64,000 nt of DNA, from the NCBI RefSeq assembly GCF_905220415.1, contig NC_059549.1:10416001-10480000 (forward strand), written 5' to 3'. A program made the position numbers and the translations under genes. This stretch comes from Colias croceus (Eukaryota > Arthropoda > Insecta > Lepidoptera > Pieridae). The notes beneath the pieces were generated by a model that saw only the letters and a list, made by a program, of their open reading frames with translations, had not been told where the DNA came from and ran no database searches. Within the stretch, counting starts at the first letter, position 1, and every line of letters starts with the position of its first letter. Positions 38,739-50,700 of this stretch are shown one piece after another.

Positions 38739-41700
38739 GTCAGTATTTATTTTATTATTTAGCTCTTCGATCAAATTTTACAAAGGGGAAACTGTAGAAT
38801 TAACTTCAATAGAAAAGTCTGCTTTATATCTTCATAAAGTACTTGATGTTTCAAATTAACAACTATTAGGGTCTATAATCTGCTTCTAGGCTGGCGAACT
38901 CCAACATAGATCGCCACGTTCAATCATTTAAAGTTGGTACACAATCCATCACAAAAATGTCTTAAAACTACCCTGTTTGGTTTTGTTTCAAACAAAGTTA
39001 AGGATTATTCAGAAAACATACCAAAGGTAATAAATTTTAACGGCGTGCTAGCTGGTCAATATACACCTAAATAAATTCAACCTTATTCGGCTGAATAAAC
39101 ATCCGAATTATTCAGATGAAGTCAGATTTATAAAGCACCATTTTTAGAGGAAATTTTTGTGGATGGATTTTTAGTTAAAATTCAAGACCATCACTGCTTA
39201 ACATCTCATAGTGGTCAACGTCTGCCTATTGATTATAAAAAGAATATTCTATGCAAGCTTAACAAAAGATTGCTTAGTAAGGAAGAAAAGAATATGTTGC
39301 ACAGCAGTATATAAAACATATAAAACAATAGAATATAATTTAAATAATAAATGGAGCGAACGAGGCAACTCAGACTCTACAAGAAGATAATGTTTGTTCT
39401 CCAAATATGGCGCATGTGTGGAGCTTATTTCTATAATTACAAGCAGTTGCTGGGATGATATATAAAGAATTCTAAATAGTGGAGTTTCGTTACTGTAGAC
39501 ATATTTCTCTTTATCAAATTACCAGAAAGACTTTTCCTATAAACAATCGTTGTTAGGTATCCAAAGTATGATATTGCTAGAGCAGTATCTTTAGATGTTA
39601 ATCCTTTCCAAAGACCCCATAGGCCACATCATAAACACGGATTCTCGCACCCCAATATAGCGATTCATTGATACCAAAAGACGCACCTGAGGACACCGCA
39701 GAGGAGCGCTTGAGACCTCTAAATTTCAATTCAACTTATCCCATAAAGAAGCTAAAATGGGGCGTAAACAATTTCGGTCGCGCTGTATTCCCTGGGGGTT
39801 GGGTTTCGTGGTTGGAGTGGGTATTTGTGAAGATTTCGCTTCTGCAGGTTTTTTTACTTTCTAATCTCTTGATGATAAATCATCTATAAAACATTTGTAA
39901 GGTTTAGAAACGATTACTTCAAGGGTCATGTATTTTTTTTTTACCTACTGTGATTACGAACCTTGATCTATTTATTTATAGATTCACCTGCCTATAAACG
40001 CGTTTTATTCGCTATTAAATCCACATTTTCGAACATTATACTGATTCGAGAAAACACTAAAAATTTAAAGTCTGCTATTATCTCATTAAAATCCAATAAA
40101 CTTATGAAATTTACTTCTGCTATATTCAGGTATGTTCCAAATTAATACAATCATGAATACCAAGGTATCCTCGAGGTATATATTTCGTCTTAGGAGCTCA
40201 GGTTTGCGCACAGGTACCCAATTGTAAGGTTCCCGTAAATATTTATACACATACATTATTTAGCATCGGCGTCTAGACGTACACATCTGCTGCTTTATTT
40301 TTTGTACTTACTGTTATTTTATAAGCTATGGTCATGTAACTCATATTGTCTGCTAGTTTTGAATAAGCATAATTGAATAACGAAAGATAATGGTAATGGT
40401 TTTTTTATCTTTTTTTATTTGGGGATTTTTGTCCTAAAGGACGATGACAATCCCATCGTACCTAGGTAATGGTTCTTTGCATCATTGAGCAGTGTTTCGA
40501 ATATTCAAAATTAACCTTTAATATCAAAAAGAAGATAGGAAATCAACCCGACTTTTTTTTCGTCTACGTATTTTTAGTTTTATTTTGATAATTTTGTCTA
40601 CACTTTCCTCTGGTATTTATCTTGCATCTCAATCATAAGTAACATTCAACATGATATGCTAAGTTACGCCTTTTTAAATATTACGGATGTTGAAGCAATT
40701 CGCAATGATTTTAGAAAGTAAATATCATAAACGAGCAGCGTTCAGAGTTCGCGTCATTAATTAAATTTAAATGAAGCTTGCCTCTCGTAAACCGCACTTT
40801 TTTAAATTTTAAATTGGTGTTTACTTCATTTTCTGACTGAATATAGGCATAATAGACATCTATTTTGAATTATGCTGAGCTGAAAGTGTAGTTTCAAAGA
40901 ATTTTTTTTAATACAATTACTTATTATTTTAATAACAATATTAAAAATGAGGTCTACTTTAATATTGCTTTGAAAAAGTTTCTTTATCTTTTTCTTGGGC
41001 TTAAAATTCCTTTTGTGCTAAAAACAATATTAAAGTCATCATCATCTTAACTTGGTTAGATAGATTTCGTTTTAATATTCTAAATTGTTTTTCTAATAAA
41101 GTTTGTTTGTTAAATGGTATAATTGGACAACTAAATAATAAGAATTATGTGTTTTTTATGTAATAAGAATTATGTACCTTTCCTTTTAATTTATATTTAT
41201 ATCACAGCATCTAATATACAATTATACTATTATGCCGTTGCAATAAATGAAGTTAACATTAGGCATTATTTTGGAACCTGTGCCACAGCTTATTTAATCG
41301 TATCGGTGCCATCGTTCATAAAGTTTTTGTAATGTGTTTTTATTGTTCCAAATAATGAATTTTGAATTAAACCAAATACTATAACAAATTGCAGTTACTA
41401 TTGGAGCATCTAGAATGCCTCGTGTCGCGGCACGAGCGCTCGCTGCGCATGACCGTCGTGAAGCGGCAGGCGGCCGCGCAATCGGGCGTCTCCTCCGAGG
41501 TGGAGGTGCTGAAGGCGCTCAAGAGCTTGTTCGAGCACCACAAGGCGCTGGACGAAAAGGTATGTGTGATTGGGACATCTATAAATATTAGCCGAAATGG
41601 CGTAGTTTGACTTGGTCACGAAAACATTGATTTAACTGCCTCCCGAGGCTGCTCTCTCTGTGGGCCTAATGACAAAGGGATAGACAGGTTATACACCAAT

Positions 41701-44700
41701 AATTTATAAACATTTTGTATTTAAAAATGCCAATGGCAGCTACTCTTTCTCTCTCATGCATATATCAGGCATCTTGCCAATTTCGTTAATATCGGTTTAG
41801 TGGTTTAGGTTCAAGACTAAAAAACAGACAGATAAATTTAATCACATCAATAATGCATCAGGAAGTTTCTTTGGTCAGTATTGATTTTCTACTAGCCGAG
41901 ATGTCGTCCAAACAATGTTTAAAGCGCCCAAGAGAGTGATAGAATACTAAAAGGAGAAGCATGTGTGCTTGGTTATTTATAACTGTCTCTAAGCAGGACA
42001 GTACTGCTCGAATTGAACTGGATTGTCCGATAAGGTGACGATTTGAAAGCGATTTCAATATAATCTTGTTGAAAACTTGGTTTTGCATACATTTATTGTC
42101 TCGAATAATCTTTGGTCATGACCATATCGTCAATGTATGTAAGGATGTTGTTATACAATTTAATTTAACTTGGCGACTCGATAAACCATGGATAATAAGC
42201 ACGCATAATTCGTACTTTTCATATTCATACATTGTCAATTTAGTAAATAATTTCCCATCTTTCTATTCCCTATTGTAATACCTATTTTTGTGCACTACAT
42301 TTTGATGATATCTACCAGCAACATCAACTTAAACGATAACTTCGTAAAGTTATTGCCACACTATTGAGTCTTGTCGGATGCGAGCCACTCATTCTCGCCT
42401 CCAACGAGGAATTTCATTCTAATAAGATTATGAACCGAGGGGAATTTCATAAGGTTACGGTAAATTATTAAATATTCAATTTTAATATAAAAAGTAGTGC
42501 AGTGGTGGCTCAGTGGTGAGACCTCGGACTTCGAATCGATAAGTCCGTGGTTCGAGACCAGGCGAGCGCGCAGGAAATAAATTGATTTTTCAATTTATCT
42601 GCGCATGTTGTAACATCACCACTGCTCGAACGGTGAAGGAAAACATCGTGAGGAAACCGACATGTCGAAGAATTAAAAAAAAAAAAAAGTTCGACGACAT
42701 GTGTCATCCGCCAACCCGCACTTGGCCAGCGTGGTGGATTATGGCCTGTACCCTCATAGGAGGCCCGTGTCCCAGCAGTGGGAACGTATATGGGCTGATG
42801 ATGATGATATAAAAAGTGGTACACTCACTTTGCGTAATTTCATAGGATAGGAAACAACCTACGCTTTAAACTACGACCTTATTTACTCATGAAATTGACT
42901 AGCTCTATAAAATTTAAGATCTTGAAATGTATATGGGTATTGCAATATTAGCCTTATATGCATTCATAGGTAAATAGTTCTTCGGTGAATGTTTATATAT
43001 TGATGAGTAATTTTTTGTCTAATTGTATTGAAAAGTTAAACATATATTTTATAATTATTCTTATAATGACAGACTAACTATAAATGAACCGACTTAAAAT
43101 ATTTCTTACTATAGTTTAAGAATATTACTAGTTTTAGAAAACTAGTAGTCTATTTAATAAAACTCTTCTTCAATTTTCAAATCTCTTATGTAATACGGCT
43201 CCGTTAAAATTCAATATTCGATAATAACGTAAAAGAGAAATCTACTCTCGCTGATCAAAGTCGAAAGTTCACGTTTCTTTTGCCAAAGCAAAGGTATTTT
43301 TTTTCAGATTTTCGAGTTATTTGCGTTAAGATATAGGTGTGATTTTACTTGATTGTAATATTTCCAATGTTACTGAGTTTGTTTGGAAAAATATAAAACT
43401 ATTACAAACCCTTTATCAATACTAATTAATTACTAACACGATTAAAATGTATGTTTCAGGTACGAGAGAGATTACGAGTGGCGTTAGAGAGGAACACAGC
43501 GTTGGAAGAAGAATTGGCGTTAACCAAAGAAGAAGTTAGTATTTATATCTACTATATTTGTTAAAGCCTTTATATTCTATATATCGCTGCCTTTTGATAA
43601 ACGCATAGTAACTTTACCGCATTTACTAAATTATGGTCTACTCTGACCCGGGCGACGTTGCCCTGTATTCACGCGAACTATAAAATGCATAAATTTTACA
43701 GGGCCGTTCAGATGTCTTAAATTATTTAATTACTGGCGCAAATTGCTCTTCACATGATCCTTCTTCTGATAATTATTACAAAAAAATATTATGAAGTGAA
43801 ACTTCTAAGCGCTTTTAGAGTAAAATTTGAAGATCGCTTCGTAGCAATACCGTCACTTAAAGGAGTAAGCCAACGATTTTCGTAAGATTATGGTCTTTGA
43901 TACCTATGTGAAGTTGGCAACTAACTGAATAAAAATGAGTGTTTCTCAATTCTATACGATTGTACTAGGTTTGTACCGGATTGTACCGCTTTTTATTTCG
44001 TTTGTACCCCAAAGAGGTGGGGAGAAACATAGGGTCGTAGTTATATAGTTCGCTGCTAACTGAATAAAAATGAGTGTTTCTCAATTCTATTCGATTGTAC
44101 TAGGTTTGTACCAGAACGTACCGCTTTTTATTTCGTTTGTACCCCAAAGAGGTGGGGGGGAACATAGGATCGTAGTTATATAGTTTGCTGCCGACCTAGA
44201 AATACAGCATTTTTTTAATGCTAACTCAAAGCATTTCGTTTGTACCGGATTGTACCGTTATCAGAACCGAAAAAATATATAAAAAAACTAATATTCACGT
44301 TTATATAAATATACATGAAGATACTAAAGAAAATTCGACTAACTGAATAAAAATGGGTGTTTCTCAATTCTATTCGATTGTACTAGGTTTGTACCGGATT
44401 GTACCGCTTTTTATTTCGTTTGTACCCCAAAGAGGTGGGGAGAAACATAGGGTCGTAGTTATATAGTTCGCTGCCGACCTAGAAATACAGCATTTTTTTA
44501 AATGCTAACTCAAAGCATTTCGTTTGTACCGGATTGTACCGTTATCAGAACCGAAAAAAATATATAAAAAAACTAATATTCACGTTTATATAAATATACA
44601 TGAAGATACTAAAAAAAATTCGACTAACTGAATAAAAATGAGTGTTTCTCAATTCTATATGATTGTACTAGGTTTGTATCGGATTGTACCGCTTTTTATT

Positions 44701-47700
44701 TCGTTTGTACCCCAAAAAAGTGGGGAGAAACATAGGGTCGTAGTTATATAGTTCGCTGCCGACCTAGAAATACAGCATTTTTTTAAATGCTAACTCAGAG
44801 CATTTCGTTTGTACCGGATTGAACCGTTATCAGAACCGAAAAAAAAATATATTAAAAAACTAATATTCACGTTTATACATATAAATATTTATGAAGATAC
44901 TAAAGAAAATTCGACTAACTGAATAAAAATGAGTGTTTCTCAATTCTATTCGATTGTACTAGGTTTGTACCAGAACGTACTGCTTTTTATTTCGTTTGTA
45001 CCCCAAAGAGGTGGGGGGAAACATAGGGTCGTAGTTATATAGTTTGCTGCCGACCTAGAAATACAGCATTTTTTTAATGCTAACTCAAAGCATTTCGTTT
45101 GTACCGGATTGTACCGTTATCAGAACCGAAAAAAATATATAAAAAAACTAATATTCACGTTTATATAAATATACATGAAGATACTAAAGAAAATTCGACT
45201 AACTGAATAAAAATGAGTGTTTCTCAATTCTATTCGATTGTACTAGGTTTGTACCAGAACGTACCGCTTTTTATTTCGTTTGTACCCCAAAGAGGTGGGG
45301 AGAAACATAGGGTCGTAGTTATATAGTTCGCTGCTAACTGAATAAAAATGAGTGTTTCTCAATTCTATTCGATTGTACTAGGTTTGTACCAGAACGTACC
45401 GCTTTTTATTTCGTTTGTACCCCAAAGAGGTGGGGAGAAACATAGGGTCGTAGTTATATAGTTCGCTGCTAACTGAATAAAAATGAGTGTTTCTCAATTC
45501 TATTCGATTGTACTAGGTTTGTACCAGAACGTACCGCTTTTTATTTCGTTTGTACTCCAAAGAGGTGGGGGGAAACATAGGGTCGTAGTTATATAGTTCG
45601 CTGCCGACCTAGAAATACAGCATTTTTTTAATGCTAACTCAAAGCATATCGTTTGTACCGGATTGTGCCGTTATCAGAACCGAAAAAGATATATTAAAAA
45701 ACTAATATTCACGTTTATATAAATATACATGAAGAAACTAAAGAAAATTTGCCTAACTGAATAAAAATGAGTGTTTCTCAATTCTATTCGATTGTACTAG
45801 GTTTGTACCAGAATGTACCGCTTTTTATTTCGTTTGTACCCCAAAGAGGTGGGGAGAAACATAGGGTCGTAGTTATATAGTTCGCTGCTAACTGAATAAA
45901 AATGAGTGTTTCTCAATTCTATTCGATTGTACTAGGTTTGTACCAGAACGTACCGCTTTTTATTTCGTTTGTACTCCAAAGAGGTGGGGAGAAACATAGG
46001 GTCGTAGTTATATAGTTCTGTAAAAAAACATTGTCGCTAATTCTTTGCTGATTCACATAATATTTTTGAATCATCATTGAGCACTCAAGAGCACCACTTC
46101 CACAATTCATTTTCGACCTACTTCGACTATATTACGTGATAATTGAATATTACGATAAGTGTTCCGTTTCTCATCGTTTGTACCGCTGGGCAAACCTTCC
46201 ATACCTTCTTCCAATAGAGAAAACCACCGATTACGAATGTATTCTTGGGAAACTTTCGTAATTCCACAAGATTACAACCACAGTTGACAGATATACAGGG
46301 TGTAATCGTTAAGTGTGCACAGGCGATTATTCTGTAACTATTACAGATATCAAAAAACTTTAAACTGATATCGAAAGTACTTAACCTAATGAGAAAATGG
46401 CCATAATAAATTTTTACACAGTTAGTCGAATTTTCATTTTTATTCAGTTAGTCGAATTTTCTTTAGTATCTTCATGTATATTTATATAAACGTGAATATT
46501 AGTTTTTTAATATATTTTTTTTCGGTTCTGATAACGGTACAATCCGGTACAAACGAAATGCTTTGAGCATCGACCACACAACCACTTCGAGTTAGCATTT
46601 AAAAAAATCTGTATTTCTAGGTCGGCAGCGAACTATATAACTACGACCCTATGTTTCCCCCCACCTCTTTGGGGTAAAAACGAAATAAAAAGCGGTACGT
46701 TCTGGTACAAACCTAGTACAATCGAATAGAATTGAGAAACACTCATTTTTATTCAGTTAGCAGCGAACTATATAACTACGACCCTATGTTTCTCCCCACC
46801 TCTTTGGGGTACAAACGAAATAAAAAGCGGTACAATCCGGTACAAACCTAGTACAATCGAATAGAATTGAGATACACTCATTTTTATTCAGTTAGCAGCG
46901 AACTATATAACTACGACCCTATGTTTCTCCCCACCTCTTTGGGGTACAAACGAAATAAAAAGCGGTACAATCCGGTACAAACCTAGTACAATCGAATAGA
47001 ATTGAGAAACACTCATTTTTATTCAGTTAGCAGCGAACTATATAACTACGACCCTATGTTTCTCCCCACCTCTTTGGGGTACAAACAAAATAAAAAGCGG
47101 TACAATCCGGTACAAACCTAGTACAATCGTATAGAATTGAGAAACACTCATTTTTATTCAGTTAGTTGCCAACTTCACATAGGTGTCTTTGATCTTGCCA
47201 AAGAAGTTCCTTACACTTCTGACGCGTGTGCACACGATCTTTTTTTTTATTCTATTAACCAAACTGCTACATAATATAATAACATACCATTTAAAAAGTT
47301 GCAGCAATACAAAACAACATCGGGGCAGGACGACAAGCCGAAAGAAAATGGCACCGCGTCCACCGGCTCGCCCGAACAGAACGGCGAGCAGATACAGGCT
47401 AAGGTGACTAGTTTTGTTGTCGTACATGTGGGTAGTTTGAGAAAAAATTGTTTTGTGGGTAGTTTAGATGTTTTATGGGGAGAGATGTATGTGGTTAGAA
47501 AATATAGAAGGGAGGGTAGTTTTGAAGTTTGTAAGATGAGTGTATAGGGCAAAAAAATATTTATAAAAAATGGAAGTGGTTTGTTCGGAGTTTTGACGAT
47601 GGCTAAAGGAAATATTTATTTTTTTGATGTTTTGTGTCAATATGACGCTAAGTCAATAACTATTTTGAGAATTTTACTATTAACGATGAATTTATCAAAA

Positions 47701-50700
47701 ATTATAAAACACGTTTCTAACGTTAACTACGTAGCCCATGGTAAGTAAAATTCTTCTATATTGAGTTCTTTTATATCTTTTTTAGATGTGTCTGTGTTAA
47801 AATAAAAAATTATTCTCATTAAAACAATCTTCCTTGATGTCAAACAACTGATACGATTTTATAAGTGTTGGTTTCTCGTTTTCAATCAATGTGCTTATGT
47901 ATTTGTCTTTTAACTGATTTAAACTCTACAAAATAAACTATTCCATATTAATGAATAGTGACGTTGGCAAACGATTCCTTTTATTTCTAAAAATGGCTGT
48001 TTGTAAGCAATAGAAAATAATGTTGGAATAGTTTTTTTTTAAGTTTTAGATGAAGTACTAGACTTTCATTGATCTTATGATTTATTACGATGTTAGATTA
48101 GTCTTTGGCACGCCTTTCGCAAAAAATATAAAATTTACTATCATCTAACTTTAATTCCAATTTAATGATCTTGTTTATCAAATTTCAACTTTAAATACAA
48201 ATTTGAACCTTATATTCTTAGGAATAGAGTTGAATTTATATTTTTCCGCGAAGAGCCTGTAAAAACATTTTATTTTGGTGGTTGGCACAGGAGTGTAGTG
48301 TTAACGGTGAGTCGGAGAGTGGCAAGAAACTAACTGAGCTACAAAACACGATCGCTAAACAGGTCAGCATCATATTGGCCGTACAATATACTTGCTATAT
48401 CATGGACACGCCCTAATGCTTTATCAATCAAGTTGAATTTTAATATGAGATGTAAAAAATGGAAAATGTAGCCAAAGGTTGAAAAAAATAACCAGGCCTA
48501 AAACAAATAACATCAAGGTATAGTGTATAAGTGTACTGTGTATAGGATAAAGTAAATGCATCAATGAATAATAAAATTGTAATTCATTAAAATGTGTTAT
48601 GAACGTTATTTGCCTTATAATTATTCTGTATTGTTTAATTTTCTCATGAAATTGTAAAAGACTTAATAAATTATTCTAAAAATTATTAAAATTAACTTGA
48701 TGAAAAGCTTCTTGAGTTTGCAGGAAGGTTTTTAAGAATTGTGCGGTGGGAAGTTTTCTGTCAAAGCACTAGGGCGTGCAATATCATATTATAAATAAAT
48801 ATATACATGTACAAATACACTGGCACCTACATTTTACCGTATGGTCATTACTTGCTTTATGTACTAACATCATAAGCATATATGTGTATACATAAAAAAC
48901 CCCAGCACTGATGCTTTGTATCATTTTAATGATGAAAATGGGCTGTTTTGACGGTTACAGTGCCTGACGTTTAACCGTTTCAATTGTATTACAATCTTTC
49001 TTCTAATATATAAAAATCAATGCCACTTTTCGTTGTAATTCCATAACTCGAGAACGGCTGAACCGATTTCGATAATTCTTTTTTTATTATATTCCTTGAA
49101 GTACGAGGATGGTTCTTATGTAGAGAAAACGTTAATATGTACCACGGGCGAAGCCGGGGCGGACCGCTAGTACCTTTTAAAATCGTTTTCAAGTTTCAAT
49201 TAGTTTTCAAGTCAAATTAACGTAATACACCTGCCCGCTACACCTTCTAAGCTCTAATTTGACTGTCTAATAGTTTTTACATCATAAAATATAATCACTC
49301 CTTGCCGATTTCAGCTACGGCAACTAATATGTATGGTCGACACTGCGGGTCATAAAATATGCTATTAGTTTACTAAAAACTGCGTAAAAACACTAAAAAG
49401 TCATACTTACATACGCTTAACTTTAGAATAATATTCTCATGCAAGTAATAATCATCAAGACACCAAGTATAACAACATACATATAAAATATATAACATTC
49501 ACATTGGTTTGTAGCAGTAACAACATACATATACTGTATTTAGTTCACTAGTTATATACACAGCCATATATATTCGCTCACCAATGACCTATATCGTCTT
49601 ATATACAACGCATAATGCATGCACGTGTCACCTGGGGCCTTAGACAAACGTACGTAACGCCATGGAATAGAAACTGCTAACGCTAATTATTGACATAAGC
49701 TCATGACATTTTGGTAATGGTTCGATCACACTACCAACGACGCAGACGACCACGACCAAAGTTCCAATCTTGCCGAAATTTGTTCAAAATCAATATTAAA
49801 ATCTCCCGTCATTCTGGTACTCAGGAATAAAAAAATTCGAGGTCAATTAATAAAAAGAAATAGGGTTTTTTGCGATTTTCGCCGAGACGGTAAGTTTATC
49901 ATACAATCACCTGAACTAAAATTGTATATAATCTAATTATCTATAAAAAAGGTTCAATACATTTTTTTCTAGGAGCCACCGTTTCTATGAAAAACCTGTT
50001 TGTTTATCCATTGATCTCAAAAATTTTTTTTCCAAACACCAATACGACAGGATATTCTTAAATTTCATTTTTAATTGTGTTTTGCGCAATTTTATTTAAT
50101 TGCGACTGGATGAAAATTTTGTTCGTAGTCGTCGTTGTCGTTGGTAGGGTGACCGAATCCTTATGCAAAACATCATACGCTTATGTCAATTTCTATCGAT
50201 AGCGTATTCTATTCCTTGGCGTTTTGCCGTTTGGCTAAGGCCCCATCTTTGTAATTGTTTTTAGCTTACATTATTTGTATGTGTGTATTGTATTTACCAC
50301 TAGGCTGCTCTTACTGAAATTATAATTGATAAATTCAGGAAAACAAACGAGATTTTTTTACTCAAACGCAAAATTCAATTATTGTATTAAATATATGAAA
50401 ATTTATTTACGAAAAGCCATTAATTTGCAATTATAATTCCATACTAATTATCTATATACAGCACCTAGACATTTAAATTTTGATTTAAAAATCTATTTTA
50501 ACTACAGCATAATCCATATCCTTAAGGTGATTGCTACGATCTGTTCCCAGCCAATGTCCCGCTAGATGGCGCTGAATTCTACATTTCTAGTTTATTTGAG
50601 TTTTTGCGTAATTGGAAAAGATTAAGGTCGTAGGAATAGTCATGGCGATTACTGAATATTATATTTTATTTAAATATGTCATATCATTGCCTTAAAATCC

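Larger units (their letters stand above)
43902..47184. mobile_element. Foldback (FB-like) DNA transposon with tandem-subrepeat arms and 9-bp target duplication
   Basis: Both ends carry the same terminal inverted sequence, acctatgtgaagttggcaac, read inward. The element is flanked by identical 9-bp copies of gtctttgat at 43893-43901 and 47185-47193. The left arm (43902 to about 46018) is ten tandem units starting taactgaataaaaatg at about 43922, 44057, 44340, 44625, 44916, 45200, 45335, 45470, 45754 and 45889. Units are about 135 bp, or about 285 bp when an extra segment ending in attcgac is present. The right arm (about 46424-47184) holds the same units reverse-complemented, in four or five copies. 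Between them lies about 405 bp of unique DNA. Long arms made of direct subrepeats plus a 9-bp duplication are the hallmarks of Drosophila FB-type foldback elements (related to the Mutator superfamily). No intact transposase is visible, so it is non-autonomous. Confidence 0.88.

Noticed and set aside
42549..42559. tRNA gene suggested by a B box, also at 14911-14921
   Set aside because: A and B boxes belong to SINEs; acceptor and anticodon arms do not fold, and the first copy has a SINE body, GAT tail and target duplication.
43922..46018. Simple satellite array
   Set aside because: The inverted second arm, matching outer ends and 9-bp direct duplication show a transposon rather than an in-place satellite.
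47158..47552. Overlapping open frames on both strands around exon 4
   Set aside because: Only the plus frame from 47299 to 47403 continues the liprin reading frame between good splice sites; the others are shadows.
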